Origin: Taeniopygia guttata
Taxonomy: Eukaryota; Chordata; Aves; Passeriformes; Estrildidae
DNA: 64,000 bases
Reading direction: 5' to 3'
NCBI RefSeq assembly: GCF_048771995.1
Contig: NC_133063.1
Coordinates: 7,824,001-7,888,000, forward strand
Position numbers and translations under genes: made by a program. The notes beneath the pieces were generated by a model, which saw nothing but the letters and a program-made list of their open reading frames with translations, was not told where the DNA came from and searched no databases. Positions 11,001 to 23,000 of this stretch are shown here, one piece after another; the stretch's first letter is position 1; each line of letters opens with the position of its first letter.

Positions 11001-13868
11001 TGAAAGAGAAGGTTTAATGATGTTCACCACTTGCATTCATCCACACACAAAGATTAAGAATGGATGTATGCAGCAAATTTAAGAAGTAATGCACTGAAGA
11101 AAAAAGGATTGAACTCCTCTTAATTACTAATAGAAGACATAACAAATGAATTACTAGAACCAGATGTAAGAGTGCAGTACATTTTCAGGTTTTTATATTT
11201 AGCACAAATTCTGGGAAATACCAAAATTTCTGCACATTTGTAAATTCTCAAAGATAAAATAATTGTTCACTTGCCTAACAATTACTATGAGCAACAATAA
11301 AGCTCAGATGCAATATGAGTTTTGTTGCTCTTTGATGCTATATAATGATGCTATCTATTTTTGAAGAGAACTACAGAAAACACTTCAGTGTCTTATCTTC
11401 AAGGGAAAAGGAAAGACAGAATCACAAACAGAAGAAAAGCCAACAACCACCAAGAAGCAAAAGAAGCTGTGAGAGACTGGAAAGTAAAAGCCTAAGACAA
11501 GGTTTCTAACCAGCATCTGTTCATCTCCTAACTCTCACTGGAATTAGCCTGTGATCAAATCTTTGGAGGCAAAAGAGTAAAACAAATATTAACATAACAA
11601 AAGCAATTACTTTTATTCTAGTGTGCTGATTGTGTTCAAGTTCTTTTAGATCTGCACCTAACAGCAGTAAGTAATTAAATTACTAGACAAATCTGAGATA
11701 AAACTTCCCATTAAGCTTCCATCCCCTTCTTTCACAAACAGCCCTTGGCAGCTTTGTAACAGAAAAATTAGCTAGATTAAAATTAAAATGGAGCTTTAGG
11801 TATTCTTAGGTTCTTGCTCTGGGTGATATAAAATGCTGTAACCCCAAAGAGGAACTTCAAATTCCCTTAGAGGAGTGGTCTTGCTCCTGTTCACATACAG
11901 CATGTGGTGTAGAGTTCTTCAAGTCATTAAAATTGATTGCACAGTGAGATCTGTAGAAGCTATCGCACACCAACTGTAACCATCTAGGTGATTACAGAAA
12001 GCATTTCTATACAGAGCACTCTGTATCTCAGTAAGAGACAGCAGACTGAGCATATCGCCTCACTGAGCTACAGAAATTATCCACAACTTCCTTTGCATTG
12101 TTACCTTTCTGCACACAAGAAACTTGCTATGTCTCATCTCATTTTTGCAAGCCCATACCAATCATATACTGCATAAGTACAGAAAATTTTTAGAAAACCA
12201 TTTTTTCCCAAATGTGAGGAATAGAATATAAAACTTTAAGTAGAATTCAGCATCTGTTTTCTGGGAAGGGGTGGGGTGCATATGGGGGTGTAATAGGAAC
12301 TGAAATATTTTTCAGGCACATACTGAATGCATTTCTTAGCCCAGATTAAAACAGATTGAGGATAAAGCAATAGTTCCTAAAAATGTCATTCACCTGTTTA
12401 TTACCCCTTAATCTAGGTGTGCTTGTTTTAATTATCCATTGCTCATTCTACCCAAGTTTTGAATTAAAACAGACATTCAGATGATTGATAAATGCTAGTA
12501 TCTTTTCTCTAAAGGGATTTATGCAAAAAGAAACGTCTCCACTTAGAAGGACATTAGGATCAGGTGAAAGAATAAATTTATAAATGGACTGCCTGTGCAT
12601 TAGAGTTCAAACAGTCTCTAAATAAAAACCAGTCTCTAAATTTAAAACTGAATCACAACAAGATGTATAAATATGAAACTTCCAGCCAATACTCAGGTTC
12701 TCTGTGTCTATCAATTCTTTGACAAAAATGATAGGGAATGCACAGAATTGGTCAGGGAAAAAAAGCACAACTTTGTAGGAACAGAACCTAAATAGGAGGA
12801 GCCTCCATCCACTGATCAACTTGAAGGTGTTACAACAGTTAATCAGCTATGCACTAAAAAGGCAGTACAACAAATCACAACCAGTTTCCAACACAGTCAG
12901 CAATAAACTCACCTGAAGGCACTGGTACCATTAGTAAGGCAACGGATACAATTATACCCTGAATCAATATATTAAAAGCAAGTCTTTTAGTAGGGGATGA
13001 CAACTGGAATACATTAACAATATTAATTGGGGCCTTGATCCATTATTGTTCATCCATAATCATAAAATCTTAAAAGAAATGTCCTTTTTAAATGGATGAA
13101 AGAATAGCAGATTAGCCCATCCTAAATACTTCTCCACCTTTTTAGAATATGTATTTAAGCAAACGCTTGATAAAGAAGAGTGGAATAAACCATTTGAAAA
13201 TATTAATCTCTCCCAGCAAAAGAGGTAACACCAGTTGATAAAGAAAAACCTGGAAAAAGATCATCCTGCTTCCCTAAATGCCAAGAGTAAGAGCAAACTT
13301 TGCACTTAGGAGATTAAAAAAAACCTCAATCTTTCTTTTTCTCATTGGTGAGTTTTTAGTATGAAACATATTTCACAATAATATTTTAATCTAACTTTGT
13401 ATTTCTGTAATGAGATTTCAGCATTTTTCTGAAGCAACAGGATAGGAGATGAAATAAAAAGCAAATTCCCTTTGAACAAAAACAGTCTTATAAAGCATAA
13501 CAACTCTTACAGGCACAAAAGTACCAACTGTGATGAGAAATCTATATTGTCATATGGTCCACATGAGGTTTTTTGTAAGAGACCAGGCTTCATACAAATA
13601 AGACTGTCATTATACAGCACTCCTCTAGATGCTTTCAAAATTTTGGCACATTCAGAAAACGCAGAGAGAAATGAACTCCAAAAAATACAAGCAAGGGGCA
13701 TAACAGAGAAAAAAGAAAGCATAATAAATCCCTTTACTGAACAGTAAAATAGTAGCAGTAAGAAGGGAGAAAGAGAAAGGATGCTGGTTTATTTTCCTTG
13801 AATGCTGTCACTTGCAATAGAAGTGGCCTGGATCACAGGGCAGTTTTCTTTCTAAGGGCAAGGCTTCT
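4900..13868 (-). other. AT-rich repeat-poor stretch, probable HOOK3 3' UTR plus intergenic DNA
   Basis: No coding exon, CR1 copy or other interspersed repeat is recognised across roughly 9 kb immediately 3' of the HOOK3 stop. Open frames here are short. Several sense AATAAA motifs are scattered through it (for example near 8990, 7930 and 5550). A long 3' UTR is plausible for this gene but its end cannot be set from sequence alone. Confidence 0.4.
13788..13793 (-). terminator. Possible proximal HOOK3 poly(A) signal AATAAA
   Basis: A sense-strand AATAAA lies 76 nt past the HOOK3 stop. It is followed by a pyrimidine-rich stretch (TTTCTCTTTCTCC) that could serve as a downstream element. Using it would give an unusually short 3' UTR, so it may be an alternative or unused site. 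More sense AATAAA motifs occur further on, for example at 5555-5550. Confidence 0.4.
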
Positions 13869-14009
13869 CTACCTTGCTGTTGCTGGCTGGACATGACCAG
13901 GGTAAGATCTCCTTGTGCTCGTGGCTTGCCTTTGTCTAGCCAGGAAGGACTGTCCTGAGCCTGTACTAGCCAGTCTGTCTTCTGCTGCTTTTTTATGCAG
14001 AGTCATCCC
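13869..14009 (-). CDS. HOOK3: HOOK3 exon 22, C-terminus and stop (residues 673-718)
   Basis: The coding part is 141 nt, from acceptor GTCCACAG|GGG to a TAG stop at 13871-13869. It encodes GMTLHKKAAEDRLASTGSGQ, then SFLARQRQATSTRRSYPGHV and QPATAR. The only difference I recall against human is Thr for Ser in ATSTRR. This basic tail belongs to the divergent Hook C-terminus used for organelle and cargo attachment. Confidence 0.98.
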   Translation of the reverse strand, partial: GMTLHKKAAEDRLASTGSGQSFLARQRQATSTRRSYPGHVQPATAR

Positions 14010-17000
14010 CTGTGGACAAAGAGAATTTCTCAGTGAATACCAATACAAAACGCCTTTATTCATTTACATTTTGTTCATTACTTATCTTCATACTGACTAA
14101 ACCATTTTGAATTCCATATGCAAAGCATTTTATTTTCAAGGACAAAGGTGAGATATCCTTCCTAATACTTTGTGTGGAACTCTTACTCTTCCCTGCTGTC
14201 ATTCTCCAGGTTTAGAGTAACCACCTAATAACTCAATATATGCTTCTCATGGCAATTGGACAATTATTTTCAAAAGGACTTCCCCCAGTTCCTGGCTCCT
14301 TTCAGCATGTGGACATAAAAAACTACTTGTCTTCTGAATAAAGTTTAGGTATTGTCATCATCTGTGTAAACACCAACTCCTATGTCAGAAGCACATCTTG
14401 GGAGACAGTATGCTCTCATCAGCAAAAATGCAATGAGGAAATTAAGAAAGCTGTGTGGGTTGTGCAGCTGTGCATAAAAGCAGAGGCCAATTACAGAATG
14501 ATACAGACAAAGCTATTAGTGACCATCTTAGTGTTCATGATAGCTCACTGAACTGTGAGTCTTACCTCAGGCTTGTCTTCTACTTGCTAGTGGGACTTAT
14601 GTTATAAAATTGGCCAAGGACAGTGGTCATTTGAAAATACTTTCAATATGCAAACAAATGAAACACTCTGCTTGAGTTTAGAGTTGCTATTCATGAAGAT
14701 AAGAAGGATGGGATGTAGAACAGCAAGAAGAAAACTGTTTCAAAGGAATACTGAGAGGAGGAATTTGAATTCTATGATTGAGCAGAATGAAACATTAAAG
14801 ATATAGATGTCGATGAAGAGCAGATTCAATACAACCAATCAGTCTGCCAAAGGGAAATCTTGAACACATCTGATGTGGGTGACAACTTGTCTGGCACACA
14901 GGCCCAGGAAAAAGCAGTATGGTTGCACAGACCCTATCTTCTATCTAAATTTTTCTTTGAATAATTTAAGTGAGGGTCTTGCTGATGTCCTCACTCTTCG
15001 TATGGGGCTAAATTTGCACCCAAGTTAAAGGGATCATTCCTCAGAGCACTCCAGCTGAATTGCAAGTAAGATGAATTGCTTTGATTGTGCCCTTCATTAG
15101 AAACAAATGGAAGACTGGAAAGCGGTGAATTAAAGTAAATTTGAGGTCTGTAATTTGTGTAAGTGAACGGCTGGGATTACAAAGTAGTGATCTGAGCCAT
15201 TTCTGATTTTAAAACTTAAAATTACGAACTTCTTTTTTTATTTTCCAGAAGGTTATTATAGGAACAGACTCTTACATAGAGATAACTTAAGATTACTAAA
15301 AATTGCTTCTGTGTTTGTGTGCTGGAAAATGCTTTTCAAACAAAAATACTGTAAATGAATGAATGCTGTTATAAACATGCCAGAAAAAAACAATATTGGT
15401 ATTTTCTTTCCTTTTTTTAAATTTTCAATTATAAGGTTTGTGAGATTCTTACCATGTTGTACCAGGCACTAACGATAAATTTCTCCTCCATTTCTCTTTG
15501 ACTTTTTGTTTTCTCATATTCTTTCTATAAAACAAAATAATCCATATATTTAAAGCCGAAGTATAATAGAAGTATTAGTCTCTAACTAAAAAACAATGAG
15601 TTTTTACCACAGAACACAACGATTACTACCTCCAGGGAATGAAGCATTCTGTCCCGCTCCTGCAACTGATTTTTCAGTGCCTGAATCTCAGGAGCAGCAC
15701 CCTGGTTCTGTTTAGGATCTAATGTGCGGATGACCTGTAAGAGAAAACCAGTTCGATTTTTATTAAATTCAGCAAAAGCAATCTTGTTAGGGAATTAAAA
15801 CCTTTAAAGTCAGGTTAAAATATAAAAAAAAAGTAACTTAAAATATGTCTACCTCTCTCATCAACTGTGACATATTAGAGCATCTGAACAGGGCCCTCTT
15901 TTACAGGACGGGGAAACAAAACTACTGATAAGAAAAAGTGATACCTAAAAGGTTCAGTATCCCAGATGCACATCTGCAGTTCCTAATGCAGGCTACATTT
16001 CCTTGGAGCCACAGTGGCAGAAAAAACTTCTGTAAGGTTTCTCTTATCATGGCTATGATTTTCCTGCCTGTCAATTTCTCCTGCTTGAGGAAGGACTGCT
16101 TCTGTCCTTATGGATATTTGCCATGGTTCACCTGCCTGGGGTACCAGGCGCTTCTAGGTAGCCCTGTTAAGCCAAGAAGTACCCTGTAGTACTGTGCATA
16201 ATTGTTATGCTACTAAAAAGATCAAGGGACATCATTACAGTTGTATGTGTCATCTGAGAGTGCAAGCAAACAGAGCTAAACCAAGAACAAATCCAGCAAA
16301 TTGCCTGAATTATGAAGCCTTTAATAGAAAATGGCTTGAAACTCTTTAACAACCTCTGGCTATACAGAAATAGACCTCTCTTCTTTCATCTTTCTACCTA
16401 TTTCAGAGCTGTGTCCAGATGCTGAAATAAAACAATGCTTTAAAAGTAAGTGAGATATTTTTACAGTATAGTAAACATATAAATCCTATGAGGAGTGGTT
16501 GAGGGAGCTGGGGGGTTTTAGCCTGGAGAAAAATTAACTCTGGGAGCTCTTATCACTCTACTTGAAAGGAGGTAGTGTACACATCCCCGGAGGTATTCAA
16601 GGAATTGAATGTGGCACCTACTGCCATGGTCTAGTTATGATCAGTCAAAAGCTGACTTAATGATCTTGGAGATCTTTTTCAACCTAAATGATTCTATTAT
16701 ATAAAAGCATGTTATTTTTCTAAGAAAAATAACCTGGATACATTAGACCTGGATATACCTTCCATAGTAGACTATAATCATTCTACAAAAAATACCCTAC
16801 ACCTAAACCCATCAGTAATAACAAAAATAAACTAAAAAAACCCAAACACAAATAAAATGAAAGCTGCTAAGAAGATTACAAAAAGTTAATCTAAGTAATT
16901 CATGCTACTGTCCTATAAAACACCCTTTAGTAACACAGTACATACAAATATACAAATCTTACTGAAAAGGGAAATGCTGTCTCTCAGGGGCATATACTCT

Positions 17001-20000
17001 AAGACAAGACAACCAGTATAAAATGCGAGGGCAGGGGGAACAGCGGAGAAATTTCTTTGTGAGACATGTCACAAGAAGTCATTTAGGAAACCCCACAGAA
17101 GTAAAGGCAGAAATCATCAAGTTTTGCCAAATTAGGAACCTACTTACAGATTCCAATGTAATGACATGCCTTTAAAGACTCAGAAATGCTTTTAAGACAC
17201 TCAAAATAGCCAAGTATAGTAAGAGAAGAAATGGGACTATGATTAAGACCACAATATTGCCATTTCAAAGCTAGTAGTATACCCTTATCCCCAGTACTTA
17301 AATATTAGTCACCTTCTTGACAGAAGCATATATTAAATAATAAAGGCAAAAGAGAATGCTGAACATCATCAAAGAAATCTAACAACTACTGAAGGCAATC
17401 CAGTCAAAAAGATGACTTTACTGCAAAAAAGCATCAATAAAAGAGTCTCAAAAATGGGGTAATCTTTTGCAGAATTAATCCATATTAAATACTGAAACAC
17501 TAAGATGATAACCAATGGAGCTTCCTTCTCTTTAACTTGTTATACAGATACCTCCTTCATTTTTATTCACACAGTGGACATGTAATACTGTTTGACAGGT
17601 GTGGAACACATCTACTTACGCTTTTGGCCTTTTCCAAATACTTTTTGTATCGTTCTTCCATTTGTTTCATTTCCTCCTCCTTTTTCCGTAGAGCTTCTTG
17701 TAATTCTTCAATTTTAAGTGCTTTATGTCAAAAGATGCACACATTGGACAATAACATCAGTATATTATGCATATTTTTATATTTTACAACAGATACATCA
17801 GACACAGCTAAAACATATTTCAGTTAAGAAAAGCTGACATAAGAAATCTGATGTGGCAGATATCACAGATTTAATTACTGTATAGCTCAGAAACACATTA
17901 AAAATATATACTCCTATAAAATCTCAGAAAAATGATTTTTTGGGATATAATTTTGCTTTTTAAAATTTTGAAAATAAAGAGAAATGGAATCATAAAGCAA
18001 TCACATCATTGAACACATTTAGAAAATGATTTTACTAATGACTTACAGCTACTATAATATCTTAGCATGTATTACAGGCAAATATTATTTATATTATTTT
18101 ATGGAAGTGGAATAATTCCTAAGAGGCACAACTCCTGCTTAAATCTACTAAAATGCAACATGAATATACTAAATTTAATTTCCCTTTCACATTTTCTTAA
18201 GCAGCAATTGAGACCAGTAGGACAATTTAATTGCACAGATTTTTCCTGTGTTGGTATAAAAATATGTCAAGCAACTACTACTTCTACATCTTCTATACAA
18301 CTTCTCAGATCTCAGAAAACAAAATTATATTTTTTGTAATTTTTTGCTCCATCCCACTATGAATAAAATAATTTTACCACAAACCAGAAAAGCTGCCATT
18401 GGTTACAATCTTTTGCCTCATTCTAAAATAACTAGTCTTTTGAAAAATTCAGACTACCTCCCTCATTACTTCCCTGGAAAGACATAGCAATAATGTGCTA
18501 AAATCCAGCTAGACACTGGGTTCTGCATACCTTCTGAGCAATATGATATACATCTCACGTTCTCTTTGACCAGTAAAAGAAAATTTGCTCAAATTACAAC
18601 ACATTTTTGAAAACACATTAGAGGAATATATATCAGAAGTAAAAATGAGTCAGTGACAACAGCAAGGGTCTTCTAAATTAGGGTCTTATGAGACTTAGCA
18701 GTTATGGACAGCTGAGGTTCAACAGCAGTGAGCTGGCTTTTCTATGGCCAATGTCCCTGGGGTTTGGGACTAGATGATCTTTAAGGTTCATTCCAACCTC
18801 TTAATTCTATGATTCTATGATTTCTTACTACAGTGTTTCTAAAATGTGATTCCCATGCAACTCAAGCGTTAAAAGCATCTTTTTGGTCACCCTAGTTTCC
18901 AGAGATATTAACAACATACATGTCACTTCCATTAAAAACACACATTTTGCTTACCTGACACCTCCTTTAGGTATTATAATTAAAGATGTTGCACCTGAAA
19001 TAATTTACAAAGAAAAGAAATGGACTGCATAGGTAACTCACAACTGTTGTTGCATCTTGGTTCCAAATCTTCAATAATAGCTCGTTTCTTCTGTAGCTCA
19101 TTGTTAGCTTCATGGAGCTTCTCACTGTTACAAACCACAGAAGCACATATTGTTTCCCCAGCAGTACTACTGTGCTTGAAATCAGCACTAAGTAGAACAG
19201 AAAATCCTCAGAAAGAGATTATTTCTACGGGTATGATTGATTTTCTTTTCTACAGAGCATAAGGACAAGTGACAATATAGACAATATCGTTAACTAACAA
19301 GTAGAAACACTTGTTAGTTAACATGTGTTTTGTATGGATAACAGCAACAGCAAACAGTTTCTTTGTCAATAACTGTACTTAATTTAGAACTTACAGTTAA
19401 TTGTACAATGAGGGCCTAAAATGAATACTGATAATTGATATCACATTGAGGAAAGAATGGCTAAACCCAAAAGCAACAGAAACTGCTTTCTGCAAGACAG
19501 TCAAAAATTTAGGGAAGTAAAAGATGTGCAAAAAAGCACAGTAAAATGACAGCACTTCCCAAAGTATTACTTCTATGCCATAGTGTACATCAAAGAGTAA
19601 ACAAACTAATTTTGTTTATATTAACATCCTTCCCTCAGAATAAAATTAATTAGTTCTCCTGAGCAAAGATTTGCACAATGTTAAGCAAAGTTTTCTACTC
19701 AACACAAGATGATGGTTCCCTCATCACTCTTAATTTCACAATGGTTTTCTACAGGAAAAAATAGAATCTGAACAGCATATTCCCAAATATTCTTGTGTTA
19801 TCTAATTTCTCTTAGTTGCATTTTTTCCAGATCCATCACTGCCTGCCTTCCTCACTATATGGAAAAACACATAATTTCAAACTGCAAACAAAATAGGCAA
19901 ACAAAAGTACTTACAGATGTTCTTCAAGTTTCTTTTTCAGAAGAACTGACTAAAATAGAAAGTTAAATGTTTTATTTTAATGTATTGCAAAGATTTAATG

Positions 20001-23000
20001 TATTTTTAAAATTATTTTAAAACATGCAATTTTAACATTCCAACCAAAATCCGACTTTTTAACTTTAGTTTTAGATGACAACTGTAAAGCCTCTGTGGTA
20101 CCTTTCTCTTCACAGCTGTGTGACTTCAGAAAAATTAGAACCCTTTACAACTTTACAAATATTTTCCCAGGAACTAGATCAACAAAAGTAAGATCCATAA
20201 ATGACAGAATTGTAAGGCAGTTGTTTTAATTTGTTCAGTCTTTTGTATTGGAAAGTGCAGCAAAATTTGCAAGAAGAGCTATTGCATTGCAACTTGCATG
20301 AAGACATGTAGCAAATTAGTTGAAGTAAATTCCCATCCCCACAGAAACTAGAAGTAGAGTATTTCTAACTGCAGTGTAGCAAAAAAGTCACCTTTTTTTG
20401 TGTTTTTTTATTGTTTACAGACACAAAAAAAAAATCACTGTACAACTTACAGTGTTCCACTTCCTGATTAAATCACATTTAGATAAGCTCTTTGAATAAA
20501 AACTTTGAAGTAATTTTTAGATTTTAAACTCATTTCATACACAGTATTTTTAAAAAGGAAAAAAAAAAAGCAAACTCAATAAATGTCTATGAACTGAAAG
20601 TAGTGTTAAGTAAATAGAAAGCCATACTCACAATAGCCTTGAGCAGAAGCCCATGCCAAGAAACAGAGATGACATTAGTATAAAGCAAAACAGCAGCCAA
20701 CAGAAGAAACTATTTAGAAAGTCATGAACAGAAAAAGTTAAAGCTATGCATTTTTCACGCATGTGCAATTTCTTCCTCTGTTCTCATGAGCAATTTTCAT
20801 CTTGTAACATTTTCTAAAACATTTAACTAAACCCAAAAACATAAAAATAATAAAGAAGTACATTTACAAATCATTGTGTTTAAATCAGAATTCTAAAGGA
20901 AAGCAACTGCTATTTAGGAAAGTAATTTTAAAACAAAAATCATGTAACTAAGAAAACCAAGGAAAATAGCCAGTCTGCTGGACTAGAACTAGAATTAAGA
21001 GATGCAGGTGTTTTTGTGGTGTGATGCTGAATGGTGTTATTGCCACACTGACTGAATACAAAGCAAATGTAGAATATTTAAATCTGCAGCTGCCTTTTTA
21101 GTTTGTGTTTGTACAGTATTAATCACATGGGAGGGTTAGCATGTGACTGATGGTCCACAACACCATCAAAATACAAGATAAAATAATCAACAAAATTACT
21201 TCATTGTTTTTCTCCGATGTTCTTTATACAAAGATTTAATCACCTTGCTAACAGAAAAAATTACAGTGTGCACTCAAAAAGCTTTTTAGTTTGGTTCTAC
21301 TTCAAAATACTGTCTTTGATCACATTCCTGGGGCATGTTTTTACATTACTACAAAAGAGATTTGCTTACCTCATGACAAGAAAGGTGGGGAGCCATAAAA
21401 ACAAGTCAACACAGCACTACTGATTTCATAGTCAGAAATTTGCAGCAGCTAAGGATCTGCAGGTTTTTGGCTTTTTTCTTTTTCTGCAGTCTTCTGAACA
21501 GCTGCAGCAACACTACCCTTTTATGTACCAAAAAAATATCTGTATGCCTCTTTATCAGTCACAAATAATTTGAATTGTCCCCATCACTTGTATCTGATCA
21601 TTTAGGGGACTACAGGCTGACTAGGACAAGAAAGGAAAAACCTGGAAGCAGTTCCCATTTCCCTAAGGTAACAAAATCAAAATTGAACTCAGCTTTTTTT
21701 TTTTTTTTTTTTTATCCTTTTATTGCACTTGGGTTTATCTTGAAACAGACACAACTACTAATCAACACTGACTCCACTGGTGTATTATTTACCTAGCAAC
21801 TGCACTGTTGAGGGAGTAACCTCTCTTTCAGCTAGATAGATCATGTTTTCACACCCAAATGACTAAAAGAAGCAGAAATGTGTTTACCCACATTAACTGA
21901 CCCAAGACACATGATTAAGAAAGAGACAAAAACACTCAATGTACCATTCTTGGTAACCAAACATCCCATACATACTTGGCAGACAAAAGTCAGACAGATC
22001 ATTCTAAAAATGGGCAAATATTACTTCTGGGGTTTTTTCTGCAGTATCAGTAAGCTTTAAAGACTCATACAAATGTAAAATGTAATTACTATAGTTGTTG
22101 TCCTCTCATAAGGAGAGAACAAGTCTTTTTGCTTGAAGTTCCTTTCATGCTTAAACAAAACAAAGGAACAAATCTGTCCCATTTTTCAGGGCAAAATTTG
22201 ATTTTATTTTAGATAAAAGTTAGGGACAGATGGTAAGGTTCTGGCCTGAGGTTAAACTAACTTGGCAGGGTGTGGGAAACTATGGGTCATCGTGTCAAAA
22301 GACTGCTGGATGAGATCAATAACACTGCGAGGTGATGAAAATCACAGAACAGCACCATGATGGATGGGCAGATTTTCAAGAATGTTGAGAGTAATGACAG
22401 AATGGCTTGGGTTGGAATGGACATGGTCCAACCCCCTTCAACAAGGAAGGACACCTTCAACTACATCAGGTTGCTCAACGCCCTGTCCAACCTCGCCTTC
22501 AATATTCCATGGATGGGGCATCCACAACTTCCCTGGGTAATTTGTTCCAGCGTCTCACCAAATGAAAAAGTGGCTGAACTTCATTGCTAACTGAAGAGGT
22601 AACAGAATTCTCGGGACCTTTTAGGGAGGTGTTTATCAGTAACAGCATGTAATGCCAAGACTGCCTATGTTACACTGTGGAAAATATTAGGCGTGGGATG
22701 GATTTAACAAGTGGGGCAGAAGTAACTAAAGGCAGGGTGTTTATATAGGAAGGGATTAGGGCAGAGAACAGGAGAACAAAGATGATAAAAGACAGTAATA
22801 AGACATGCAAATGATGTAGTCAAAGCTATTCAGGTAACTGTGGAGTAGCCCCACATGACTACTGCATTCTGGAAGACAATAAATCAAACCTGTTCTGAGC
22901 ACACCAGACACAACTGAGTTGATTCTGTAGTCTGAAAGATGGGAGTAAGGAGGCCTTTGCCTGGCTAGCAAGGTAAGTAACACTCAGAATGGACTAATCA

